NCBI RefSeq assembly: GCF_036324505.1
Contig: NC_086364.1
Coordinates: 12,368,148 to 12,432,147 of the forward strand
Reading direction: 5' to 3'
Length of the DNA: 64,000 nucleotides
From: Eleginops maclovinus
Lineage: Eukaryota > Chordata > Actinopteri > Perciformes > Eleginopidae
This document shows positions 1 through 42,850 of the stretch, one piece after another. Each line of letters opens with the position of its first letter. The stretch's first letter is position 1. The position numbers were made by a program, and so were the translations under genes. The notes beneath the pieces were generated by a model. It was given only the letters and a program-made list of their open reading frames with translations, ran no database searches and was not told the DNA's origin.

Positions 1-163
1 AGTCAATGACATTGTAGGAACATAGTGATTATAATGATAAGAGGGAGCTTTATTGTGCCAGGTGAGTGCACAGTTACAACAGATTGCAAGAAACACCATG
101 ATATTGCACTTTTGATATCTTGCTGTGACACAACATTATAGCCTCAGATATTCAGTTACCCAC

Positions 164-24446
<24,283 letters not shown>

Positions 24447-24486
24447 CTTTCCAAGCGGAGACCCCCCTCTGCCTCCGCCAGCAAAA

Positions 24487-24493
24487 CTTTATA
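24487..24493 (-). promoter_or_regulatory. candidate TATA box of col5a3
   Basis: TATAAAG on the minus strand, 40 bases upstream of the exon-1 ATG. If used, the 5' UTR would be only about 10-20 bases, which is short for a collagen gene. An upstream start with a longer leader is equally possible. Confidence 0.3.
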
Positions 24494-24499
24494 CTACAG

Positions 24500-24526
24500 T
24501 TATATTTCTAGGAACCCAGCAGCCAT
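24500..24526 (-). other. possible uORF in col5a3 leader
   Basis: ATG GCT GCT opens an 8-codon frame closed by TAA, 54 bases upstream of the col5a3 start. A second short ATG-TGA frame lies at 24629-24649. They matter only if transcription starts upstream of about 24,650, which cannot be seen here. Confidence 0.3.
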
Positions 24527-25118
24527 GCGGGGAGAGAAGGACAGAAGTCAGTCTGTAGTTCCACTTGCTTGATTGTTGGAGAAGTTTTGTTGTGGTGGCT
24601 CCTCTCAGTTTCGCTCTACCCTTCTAATTCAAGTTCTCCCTCTCACCATCACTCCCCTCCCTCTGCTCTCCTCCTACTACGCCTCTTCCCTCCCATTAGG
24701 ACGGTCCCAGGACGCTTGAATGAGATGCAGTAAAACCCCCTTAAATCATGATTATTATTTACGATCATTTGTGAGGTCTCACTTAAAGGTGCTCATTACC
24801 CAAATAAGGGGCATAGTAACCTTGATTTCTATGTCACTTCTAGGCATCCTCTGCATGTATATTGTTAAATTAGACTTGAACAGATTGTCTCAGTCATGAA
24901 AACAGTGACCCTTGTCATAATACTAATGATGATGATGACGATGATGATGCTAAATATGTTTGAATCTCATTATTTAATTATTTTTATTTCATTTCCTGTT
25001 AACTTTCACCATCCACTGATAATCAGAGTTTTCTATAAAACACTTGAAGCTTGAGCGTGTGTGATGTACAAACGTTGAACTTCAGACACACGAAAGTATT
25101 GAAACACTAGATCAATAC

Positions 25119-25155
25119 AATGGCCAGGGGTAACATTACAATACCCCTGGCCATT
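25119..25155. repeat. perfect 14-bp inverted repeat upstream of col5a3
   Basis: AATGGCCAGGGGTA, a 9-base loop, then the exact reverse complement. It lies about 670-710 bases upstream of the col5a3 start codon. Confidence 0.9.
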
Positions 25156-25517
25156 TCGTGAAGTCAGGTTTTTGCTGCTCAGGGCAGGTTACCCCCACCA
25201 TCAGTCTAATCTTTCAGTTTCTCTATGCCTGTTCAAACTGGAGTTTGGTCAAAGAGAGGCTAGAGGCTAAATCATCTCAGGTTAAAGGTCTTAATGGCCT
25301 ACGAGTTCAGCAGCAGGGACACCTGGCTTGAAACCCATTATTGAAAAACAATTGACTTTAATTTTGAATGGTCATCCCACTTTGTGTAGCTCTTTTATGA
25401 AGAAATTCAGACAGAAATGTCCTCTCACAAGACATACACATCCATTTTGTACATGTTTAACATCATCAACATATTAAAAAGAGTTATTTTAGCATTTCTC
25501 CATTTTGTATTAAATCT

Positions 25518-25696
25518 TTTTTTTTTTTTTTAATGTTATTTTTGGGGGCTTTTTGCCTTTAATCGGATAGGAGAGTGACAGAAAAGTGGGAGAGAGAGTT
25601 AGAGTGGGATCCGGAAAGGACCACGGGTCGGGAATCGAACCCAGGTCGCCAGTGTACGGTGCAGGTGCCCCAGCCAGTTGCGCCACGGCCGGGGCC
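25518..25696 (-). mobile_element. tRNA-derived SINE, antisense, full length
   Basis: Read on the minus strand, the head has a perfect Pol III A box (TGGCGCAACTG at 25,685-25,675) and B box (GTTCGATTC at 25,640-25,632). A unique body and a poly-A tail of about 13 bases follow, seen as poly-T on the plus strand. It is flanked by a 7-bp direct repeat, TAAATCT, at 25,511-25,517 and 25,697-25,703. The body resembles a SINE widespread in percomorph fish. Confidence 0.85.
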
Positions 25697-28043
25697 TAAA
25701 TCTATTTCTATATATATATATATATAACATAATGAATTTTGGTTGCATTAAATACCAGCTTGATCAATTTTCTTAGAGGAACTGCTGATAGGAATGAGCT
25801 GACATAATCGTTGTAAAAAGTCACATGAAAACTAATCCTGGCAGGGACATCCATTCCAAGCATCTGCCAAAACTTAAGCCTATAGTGTTGATTACCTGTG
25901 CAGGTTGAATACAGTTCTGCCAGAAGCCTAATTAATTCTAGGAAGACTGTGCTATTCAGTTGAGACATGCTCTAAGATAAGACTTGTGAAGACCTTGTCT
26001 AATTGGAAAATTACCAAAGATAACGTTTCTCCAGTCCAAGCTACAACAGGCCTTTGTAAAATCACTTGGAGCTAAAATCCCAGTTAACATACAGAGAAAA
26101 GAAGCCAAGCCATAATTCCTCAAGGGAGAAGAGTCTCAAACCACAGAAAGAGGGAGAAACACACCCATTTAAAAGTCACAATTTTCTCCTTTATCCAGAG
26201 CAACTGTTCCACATAATTGCTAGCCAAACCCCACTCTAAGCTGCAACTTATTAAACATTAAACATTAATGACACCAGCTATGATGAAAGTCCAAAACATG
26301 TTAATGCTTCTTCATGGTAAATAAATTATGTCAAAATGTTAGCTACAGTGAATTATTTAAAAATAAGGAACCCCCTACCAACATGAAAGATACAATTTCC
26401 ATCAAGGATAGTTAATTGTGGGAGAATAAAATTGTAGAGTGATCAGAAGGAAAATTAAAGCCAAAGAAGGAAACAACATACTCCCTGACCTCACACAGTC
26501 TAACTTCTCAGTACCAGCTTAGCCAACCTGAGTCAGGGCCACATTCCTAACAGCTTTTAGCAGATAGTTACTAAGAGTCCAGTGAGTAGTCTGAACTCTG
26601 GGTGAGAAATATTTCCGGAGCATGTGCTGTGTACCTTTGTCCAACTACCGGGCAAATTACAGATTGATTGTTTGTTCTGTGTTGAAAAGAAACACAGAAC
26701 AAACATTAAAACAAATAAAACATTAACATGATTTTTCCAAAAATATACCTGGCGTTAAATTCACCAGGACTTTGGTTTTCTTCATGGTTTAAAATTGTGA
26801 CAAAGGACATGATTTAAATGCAAAGGAAAATGCGAATTGAAATCAAAGTCAATCCATATGTTTAATTCAAGCAGTCTGTCAGCTGTGATTAACCATTAGG
26901 GTTTCATAAATCCAACTGATAAGAATTTATGTAAGGTAAAAAGATTATCTTTTTCCAAGTTGATGTTAACAATGCTAGAATTTAAAGTCACTTAAAGGTC
27001 ACTTTATCCTGGAAAAAAAAAACCCAGCCGAAACCAAGAGAGCAATTTATTTTGTACCCACTGACGAATCATGTGGAAACACCAAGATACTAAATTAAAC
27101 TCCATATGTGTTTTAACATGTACTTATGAATTAACGGATTCTTTAGAAATCATAGGAAGTTTGGCAGGAGATGAATCTTCCACAGATTTTTAAAGGGAAA
27201 AATAGCTTTAGGATATGTCTCTATATGTCATTTTAATTTATTAATCTAAATCTCCTCAGGACTACATAAATGATGCTTCCAGTATTGAAGTTTGAAGTCT
27301 ATTCCAGACATGTGGTGTGGTTTCATAAATTGGAAGTAACGCTTCCTCCCACTGCAGGTCATAATATGCTAATAAATTATGCTGGACTTTTCTTATCATT
27401 GAATCACTGAGAGGGTCATCATTCACCACCACATTTTTGGCCCTGGTAGTCATGAAACCTTATTAATCTCCAAGAGGAGCTGATGAACATTCAGGATTAT
27501 TGACCCTAATGGGCCTTCAATGAAGTCTACGGTCTTCACCTTGTGTTAAAGAACATGCCAGAACAGGACAACAAGCTAACTGCCAGAGGAAATATGCACG
27601 CAAAGTTGCAAAGAAAGAGGCAGCTGACTCTTTTAGCTTGCCAATAATTGATTTATGTATGTTTAAAAGGTAAAAACCTTTTATCCCTGCATTCAGTCAA
27701 TATGAAGTATCCACATTAAATCAGTTACTATCTTACACAACTGCTTCCTAATGAGTGTGTGATGTCATTTAGTTGCATATCGGATGATAAACAGTGTTAT
27801 GACATCCTGTCCTTATGCTATAACAAGGATTTTAAAGATGAGTGTAATGTTGGTGGACCATGTGTGTAGAGGGAAGCCCGCACCAATCTATTGTCACTTT
27901 TATTTCCCCAGTTAAAGCAAAATTATGGATGAGCCTAAAACAACAGCTTTCTTTCTGCACATGTAGATCCTAAAAAACAGCCAACATCCGTATACTACTC
28001 TTTGGCGAACAGCAATATAGTCTCACTGCTCAAGAAAGGAAAT

Positions 28044-28156
<113 letters not shown>

Positions 28157-31100
28157 TGAATAATTAAAATTTTGCTTATGGGGGAAATGTAGGTTAATCT
28201 GTCAGAGGCTGGTAAAACCCATGATCTATGAAAGCACCGCAAGCGAAATGTGATTGTGCCACCCACTGAATATGATGATGATGGTATCTTGATATATCAG
28301 AAAGCATGTGTATTTACACTAGAGCTTGTACAAAACCACACCCTGTGATACGAATCTATGCTGCAACATGTGTTCTGGGTTTATCTCCCTGCGATACGCA
28401 GTGGGCAAAGTGTGCAAGTCAGATAGGATAAGATTGATAGCTTTAGTCACTCTTACTTCCTTTAACCATAGTATTTGAAAAGGTATTAAAAGAAAGCAAA
28501 ATGAACATCAGAACTTAAGTTAAACAGGGATTGGATGCAGCGCTGTGCTTTCAAACATATTTATTCACATTGTTGCGTAACCCTGCTGTTAAGTTGCCAA
28601 ACCAGGGATGTGACCACGCGAAAGTGTGTGGAAATGTTCTCTTTTGCATTGGGCCAGTGAAGGGAACTACCAGTCTGGTGATGATTATAGGATTGAGAGA
28701 TGACGGGAGACTAAACTAATTAACATCTAAGGACCATGTCTGTTAAATGAACTGCTCAAACAAATAGACTAAATAAACTCAACCAGCAACCGCACTCAAG
28801 CTCACCCTTGTCCCCTCTTCACTGTTACAGCACAAAACACAGTGATTGTGTTTTGATCTAAATAGCAAAGCCGTTATGTTGAAAACTGGTACTTCATAAC
28901 ACTGACGCTAATTATGATTAAAACCAGCATTTCTTTCCACCCTTCTTCTGTGTGAAAGATATTTGAATTTTATTTTGAAGTCGCCATAACACATGTTTTT
29001 AGACTCTTGAGTCAAAATCATTTCTTTCACAATACAGAAGTAAGTAAGATGGAAGGAGTGGAAAAAGCAAATGATGTGTTCAGAATATTGTGCCACAGTG
29101 GCTAAGTGGACACCCACCTGGGAGTCCCTCTGTGTACTTTCTCAGATGTAACTGGCATCATGCTGTTGTTTCTCTTTGCTTTTTGCTTTTACAGCCCTTT
29201 ATTGGAAAACCTAAATAACCTGTTTTATTCAACTATATAAATGAAGAAAAAGTGTTGCTGTTTAAGTGATGAACGGTGATGCTTTTCAACTGGCAATGGA
29301 CTGAGACTGTTTGAATGAAATATAATGGTGAACTGTAACTTTATGAATTGTGTAAGAATGTCATAACCTAGCATTCATAAATGACACAGTATGATCTTCA
29401 CACTGTCATTGCGCAGTTTTCATTGTGTCTGATGTGCAGCTGCAGCAACAGCTTTAACTCTGCTCTTTTGGTACAGCTTGTGGGCTTCTCTTTAGTACTC
29501 TCTCTCAAATAGTTGTATTCTCTGTCCACCCTAGTTTCCCAGCTCACTCCTTTCTAAGTCTCTGTAACCATTCTTTCTCTTTTTTTAAGGCTCCCTCCCG
29601 CCCACCGACCCCCAGCTACTCTTTCCCTTTTCGTCCCTTTTATTCTCATGAAGTTTGCATTCCACACCTCCTCTGTAGACTGCACACAAAAGAGCAGAAA
29701 GCGCCACTCCTGACCTGTGGCAAACATTCCAGTCCCCTCGGCCCTTTCACACAGCCAGGGTCCCTTATCCTTCCAGCAGCATCAGACAGAATATGTCTCT
29801 TGTCCAATGCGACTGTAATAAGATGCCACCACCAGCAGGGCCAAAACAAATGATGGTCAGTGTGATATACTTACTGTGTGTTAAGGAATATTACTAAAGC
29901 ATTTTTTTTCTAAGAAAAAAAAATCATGCACAAAAACTGCATATTCTAATGTATAAAAAACGTAACATTCATTTGTTTTTAATAAATAGCTTGAAAGCGT
30001 TGTACATAAAAAAACCTCGAAAATCATTCAGTCCATATTTAATGATGATAATTAAAAACAGACATTGGCTGCAAAACGCCCGGAAACCAGTGAATGTTCC
30101 AGGTGCATCTGCTCATGTATCCCTAAAGTCTGTACTCAGGAAATTAACTATTAAGCTATGAAAGTTGGGTTAGAGGAGATGGGGGTGTCCTTTTCTTTGA
30201 CTTGGACTTCTACAAAGAGATTACAGATATACAGATGGATGATGTAGGTTTCAGGGAACAGCTGGAGTGCGGTCAGAGGTGTCAGAGGAAACAGGTGAAA
30301 GCTCTGATGAAGCATGTGGAAAAACCTGCTATAATGAGGGTTATGTGGGTTCAGAGGTTCAGAAGAGAAACTATACAGGGTGAAGTTTGAGATGAAAACG
30401 GAGGATGGTTTACAACAAGTCATCAAAAGCAAAAAAGAGCATGTTGGTTGAAAAAGCAAGTATGGACTTGTGTTATCTCCCCCCTCTTTACTCTTTCCTC
30501 TGTCCTTCTGTGCCTCAATCTTCTGAAATTCCACACTAATAGCTTGGAGGTGGGTCAAAATCAATGGCTGTCCAGCCGCCTCTTCATCATCACTCACACC
30601 TATCCCTTTTCTCCAAAGGTAAAGCAAGCCAGGAACAGCCCTGACCTTACTCCAGTCACTTATTCCAGTCACTTATTCCCAGCCCAATTTGTTTCAAATT
30701 CACTGGTGGGCAGCTTTAAGATAGTGATATGACCATTTTGGGGCTGCTATTCCTATTCTGAGATTTAGTCTGCCATTATACTCAATTTTAGGTTACTCTG
30801 AAATTGTCAGCATTTTGCCTAAACTTTCCCTGTGATGCATGTTTCGCACACTGTCAGCTTGGATTTGGAGCAGCTTTATCTGACAATGCAAATTATTATT
30901 TTATTATCTCATTGGAAACTTTTGCTTTCTGGTGAGCCACAGCTTGGGGGTGTTCTCAATGAGCAGACTTTAGCTTTGTGAGACAGCAAGAGGAAATTGG
31001 GCCTGAACTCTTGAACGCTGACAGTGTGCTCTCTGTTTTCATATAGCCATTGTACCACAAGCAGTGATGATTGGATAAAGATGTTTCATTATCTATTCTT

Positions 31101-31351
31101 ATATTTTGTGGTTATATAATTCATTACATATTTGAGGTTAATTCTTTTCACAGCAAGACTAAACCTGTCTTTGCGTAGTCAGCCTACTGGTTGGCTAACC
31201 CTTTAAGGATCTAACCAGGACTAAAACATGTCTTCCTCCCGTCTTCCTTCAAGATTATGACCAAAAAGAATAGCTACTATTGACTCCCTATAGTAGTAAC
31301 CTCAGTTTGGCCCCAGAGGAAACACCCTGTCCCTGTCCTCTCCCACTGTTC

Positions 31352-31453
<102 letters not shown>

Positions 31454-32555
31454 TGTGGGCTGTGCAAATAATTGTGGGATATGTTCAAAAGGACAGAAAG
31501 GTTGTTCGTCAGAAAAATATCATGAATTACATGCACATTCTAGTTGCATCGTTACAATATAAAATCAGATTTCAAAATCTGAGAGTGATCAACAGAGAAT
31601 TCTGCCAAACTTAGTCTACCTGTGTGGAGCTACGTTTCAGTCCCGTTTATCTGATTAATTATTGTAATTTGTAATCCTTGAGCAGAGAAGATCCATCATA
31701 TTAATTCCAGCTCAGTCTAATTCCCTAAAACAGACATAATTGTGTTAATTGTGTCATTATCTAATAAATGCATTAAGATGTGTTTTTGTCTTTGGGTGAA
31801 CCAGCACGAGTGTTTGCAATTTCCGTTTTGTAAAGTTGATAGTATTTGAGTGTGAAGTGTTGAAGTGAATGCAAACATTCTAAGTAAGTTAAAAGAGAAA
31901 GGCATAAATCACTTTAGTGGTAAGTAATTTCGACAAATCGCTGACTCACGAATCACTCCAGATAGCTTTTTGGACATCCACACTTCACTGCTTGGGGTTA
32001 CTAAGGCTCAGTACTAGAGTAAATGGAAAACAAAGACCTTGCATGTGGTTGCATATCATTAAGCAACAAGTCTACACTCAGCAGACTCTGGCCCTTGCAC
32101 TATGGCCTTTAAACAGAGGGGAAAAGCCTGGTTTCAGATCTTATCACGGGAACTTCGACCCCTTACGACATTCATCAAGAAATGTCACCATAAAAGACCC
32201 TTGCTGTGCTGATCACAACATTGCCAAACCAAACTACGACAGCCGATAACCAAACTCAGACCATTGTTCTTACAGACCTATATAGATTTAATATGTGGAT
32301 TACAGTGATGCAATTAGCAATACTTTTTGATGAGCCATTATTCATCCATTAAGGACTAACGCTTCACAAGTGTGCTACACTGTTGATAACCACCAGGTGG
32401 CAGTACAATGCAGTGCATTACGAAACTTTAAACATCACCTTTCAAAATGATGGTAAGCATAGGATGACAAGTTATATAAATAAGTCAAGAGTCCAACAAC
32501 AAGCAAGTGCTTGGATTTATGGGGTGTAGATATAGCCAATGCAACAGCAAATACC

Positions 32556-32626
<71 letters not shown>

Positions 32627-32677
32627 TAGTAGTATTATTATTATAATTACTACTATTATTATTATTATTTATTATTT
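32556..32677. repeat. (AAT)n tract followed by (ATT)n tract
   Basis: About 72 bp of AAT units, then an imperfect ATT-rich half to about 32,677. The two halves are partly complementary and could fold into a long AT hairpin. Located 0.6-0.7 kb upstream of the rdh8 ATG. Confidence 0.95.
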
Positions 32678-32994
32678 TAATTGGTATGATTTTGTATGTT
32701 CATATGTGTAGCCGACATGTGTTATAGCTCATTTGGTTTAAATTAACAGTATTAGTAGTATTTTATTATAAAATATATTTTTTATAAATTAAAAAAACAC
32801 TGTGTTTGATACCATAAAGAGTGTGCCATAACTTCTAAATAAGTCCTATCTAGAATATGAACTTTAATATAGTAGTAAATCAGAAATAACATGAGCTAAA
32901 TGAACAAAACATCATGTGACTACTGTATAACTGTTCAGTTATTCGTTGTTGGGGTCACCAGCTCAAAAATCAACTAAGCACTGCCCCCTCTAAA

Positions 32995-33017
32995 ACACGC
33001 ACGTGCGCGCATGCACG
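32995..33017. promoter_or_regulatory. alternating purine-pyrimidine run (Z-DNA-prone)
   Basis: 23 strictly alternating bases with a CGCGC core and a CACGTG-like E-box (GCACGTGC). About 270 bases upstream of the rdh8 start codon. A structural prediction only. Confidence 0.4.
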
Positions 33018-33287
33018 ACCGCACACATTTTAAAAGAATTAACTTCATTTTCAGGGCAAGCGGCACCTATCATGTTTTGAAATCTTGTCCTAAAGGGGTG
33101 TTTGCAATGCTACGTCGTTTTTGCTTACTGATTTTATTTAACATGTGACTGAATTAGAGGCTCACATGGTTGCGGTGGCTGCATGATCCGCTTTAGCTTT
33201 TTAAAGTCCGGTGGTCGGTAGCTCCCTCGGCAGCAACCATCCAGAGCAGAGGACCGCTGAAAAACACAGCGCCTACGCGGACAAATC

Positions 33288-38990
<5,703 letters not shown>

Positions 38991-39591
38991 ATGATAGTGA
39001 AAGTGTAATAATAATGCTATAACTTGTAGTCTCGAGGTGACTGTTCACTCAGGCTGATTAGACTTATAACATGTATGACAGAAACATAAATAATATCTAC
39101 CTTTTCTGTTTTCTGCCCTAAAGTTCATGTTTTCCTCTGCGTAGTGTTCTCATGGTCATAACTGCTGTTCAATCAGATTTTTGTTGTTGTTGATAATTTG
39201 ATTGTTTTCGATTTTTTAAGGTTTGTGAAGGGGTGGGTCAGATATTTATAATCCAGAATCTTGATTTAAAAATAAACTGAATTCTGATTTACCCTCAAAA
39301 GTATATTTCGTTTTTAAGGGTATAAATAATAAAAGTGATTACTTTGAATATCTTTCTTGATAATTTAGGTTCTGCAAGGTAATTCTCTCTGGTTGAAAGA
39401 ATCCTTGTGTACCAAGAGAGGGCAGTATTTCATTGTTTTTTTCCTTGGTGACAAACCTGTGGATTTAACAGGCTCGACAGCCGGCATATCATGAATTGTA
39501 GTGTAAAGGAATTTGTCCGAAGTGGCCTGAAATAGACAGGTTCAACACAATTGAAGAGTTGGCCAAATTGATAATTTAGCTGGCATGGTTT

Positions 39592-39618
39592 TGTGTGTGT
39601 GTGTGTGTGTGTGTGTGT
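39592..39618. repeat. (GT)n microsatellite
   Basis: 27 bp of GT. Confidence 0.95.
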
Positions 39619-39897
39619 CATAGCAGGTTTGATACAAATGTTTGATTTGTAACAATGTTTCAATGACAATAGTCAACCTCAATGTATATTGATCATTTTA
39701 AAATGCAAAGTGGGAAAATTATATCCCTTAATGGAAGCATTTTAGAAAATGTTCACATAACAATAAAATCACAGCTTAGAGACATTTTAAGTTGTTTTTC
39801 ATACAGGTGAAGATGCATTGTGCCTCCTACAGAGCATTTATTAGTTTTTACATTTGTGCAGGTTTCTGCTGTGCACACACACATTAGCATAAGTTTG

Positions 39898-39898
<1 letters not shown>

Positions 39899-39930
<32 letters not shown>

Positions 39931-39944
39931 ATGTGTGTGTGTGT
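39899..39944. repeat. (GT)n microsatellite
   Basis: 46 bp of GT interrupted by one GCAT. Confidence 0.95.
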
Positions 39945-42804
39945 AGTAAGAGCACGTCTTTGGGCCAAGTTAGTGATCTGTTGATGGATATAAAGAGGTC
40001 ATGGCCTGTTCCCCATCAAACCCCTCCCTTGAACCCCCACCCCTCTCACACACACACCCTGCTTTGTGCCGTGTGAGAGAATGTGACCTGGTTCCCATCC
40101 CTGAGGAGGGGTGAACCCTAATGACGGCCTCCTCAGACACATTGCGCAGCGCTGAGCCTCCCTCTCCAGCTGGCCCCCTCAACCCAAAGGTCCGGGACCC
40201 CCTGGTCCACACTGGGAGAGTCCTGCGTTCTGGACTTGATAGCCAGTCTGCCCTGTTCCATCACATCATGCAATGCCCCGCCGTGTTCATTCAGGTGACA
40301 CTGACTGACTGCATGGAGCTCATCATCAGAGGACAGTGCAACTGGTTGCAGACCTGTAGTTACTGTGCAATGTACAATGATGGAGCGCCTCAGCACTGTG
40401 TATGTGTCTTCATCAGAGGCGACAGCTCCGCACAATGGGACAAAGACGCTGTCAATCACAATCAAATGGGTGTGTGTGTGTGGGGTGGTGAAGGGGAAGG
40501 GGTAGAGGAGGTTGGGGGAGGAGTCTGTGTTTCTTGAATGTTTAGGGGGATGCCAAGACCCAATGTGGGATGCTGAAGGCTAAGTGCAAGGGGGTTGGTG
40601 GGGTGTTTATGGCAGTATGGGGTGGGGGTGTGTCGCATTTGGGAAGATGAGAATTGGGGTGCCCTGGCCTGAATGGAAGACCTGTTTACTAACTGAATGA
40701 ACACAGGAGTTACAGCAAAGTCTCATTAAACAAGAGGTCCTATCAAACCATTGTTGTGTACCTTTGTTTCACAATGAAGAACATAATTGCAGTATAATGA
40801 GGCCAGCGTGACGTGGTAAGGTCTCCCTTTAATTGTAACCCTGTCACAGTTACTGAGCCACTAAACATGCACAGGCTCTGTCTTCGTGCACCCTTGCTGT
40901 GTACTGACAAACAAGCCACTTGCATTTTTACATGAGTAGGAAACAAAAAGGGGAACCTCACAAGTTATGTTTGACCTGTTTTTGTAGGTTTTATTCTTTG
41001 CAATCTTTGTAGCCTCCTTTGTTGTCTTGTCATTGTTGGTTCAGGCATTTTACTTTATCCTCCTTTTACTACCATCTACACCAAAGAACCACACCTAAAC
41101 ATGACTCAGGGAGTGATGAGAAAGACAAGGGAGTCAGAGATCAAAAACAAAAGGGAGCTGCAAGGGTCAGGAAGTTGTGAGAACTGAGTTGTTAACATGG
41201 GAGATATACAAGGAGAAAGGGAAATGTGTGAGAGAAGCAAATGAAGCAAAAGAAAGACAGAGAAATCTGTGCTGTGGATGCTGGCATCAAGTGAAGCTGA
41301 TGTCTAGACAATGTGCTTCAGCCTGATCCCAGGTCAGGATGGATCAAAATGTGGCTGCACTTATCTGTTTCTGTTATTGCTTCTTGCTATTAGTGATTCT
41401 CTCTTAATAATTTGTGGATCGTAAATATATTAACAAGACAGATTGAGGCTGAAAAAGGTTGAGGTCAGTTGCATTTTAACATGACTGTATGTGATTGGAG
41501 TTGTAGCCACATGGGATATATTACCCTCCATAGAAATGTTGTGGAGTCTGAGGGGAGCTATAAATCTTTATATAGTCAAAACAGGAGAAGCCCAAGTTGC
41601 CCTGTGGCTGGCCTGAAGTGACAATGTCCATTAGGGCAGCCGGGGCCACAGGCAGAAACAAACACAGAATACCCTGCTCTCCTTCTCTGTCCATTTATTT
41701 TCTATTTTCCTCTCACTCTCTCTGAGGCCAACGGTCTGTCTGCCCTGTCCTCTGTTCATCTCCATAACTTTGCTGTGACCTCTCAACAGACCCAACGTGG
41801 GTCACTTGTTTATTCACATATGAAGAGGGGGGGGGGTCATCATCTCTCGTTCCGGGTAGAGCTGCTTGTTTGTAAGGCTATTCAGGATCTTTCAAAGGTC
41901 ATAATATAAATCAAAATATTCTTGGCTCTTGCTGCCCTGTCATAGCCATTGTTTTACACACAGAACCACTATTGTCACCATCATTACAGCATTAGTGTTT
42001 TCCCCTTCCTTACTGTTTTTCCAGAACACAAACAATTCAGCAGGAATTTCCAGACCACTACCGTATGGTTTTGTTCTGCTCTGTTCACTCTCTCAAAACT
42101 ACCAGTTCCAATGACTGTGAAACTCTGTGATTAGAGGGTTCATTCTGTGTACAAGCTTTATAATTGCCCAACAAGGGGATGATGGTTGATTGTGCTGGGC
42201 TTTGAGATGATGTAATCTGAGCTTGGGTGAAATGATCCGCTTGTGTTTATAGTAGACAATGAATTAAGATTGGTGTAGTATTCTGAAAGAGGAGACTGTC
42301 AGTAAAGATGCTGAATTCCAAACGCAGATTTAGCTAAAAACCTGACTATCCGGGTTTTGGGCACGGCAAGCCAAAGAGTATGACACATTTCAGAAAGCAA
42401 ACATAAACAGATTAGGGAAAAACATGAACACAGACAAACAAATTACTCTTTTCTCATCACCATGTGCCCTCACATTACTTTCTGTAGCGTATCATCTTTC
42501 CTTGGGGTTCTAACCTCTTCCACCATGGATTAGTTGTTTCTCTTTTTAAATGTTGTAATTAACCGTCTGGGAATCTAGTACATGCGGAGAAGCATCTATA
42601 TTTTTAATTTACAGGAAAAAAAACATATGATTTGCTTTCTGGTGTGACCAACATGAAGGGAGGAATATTTTCAGCCAAGGGATAATTATCTTTTGAATTT
42701 GTTTCCCAAGGATGGCTGTGTTTTTCTCTTATACCTCTGGCAGCGTGTGGGTTTAGTGAGTGTTGCGAGGACAAATACAGAGAAGAGAGGTGTAAAAAGA
42801 TAGA

Positions 42805-42850
42805 TGGATAGATAGATGGATAGATGCATAAACGGATTGGCGGATGGACG
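42805..42850. repeat. GATA/GGAT degenerate microsatellite
   Basis: Mixed GATA, GATG and GGAC tetramers. Confidence 0.8.

Noticed and set aside
32292..32300. GGATTA (CRX/OTX core) upstream of rdh8
   Set aside because: A 6-bp match about 1 kb upstream is expected by chance; no cluster of such sites near the rdh8 start.
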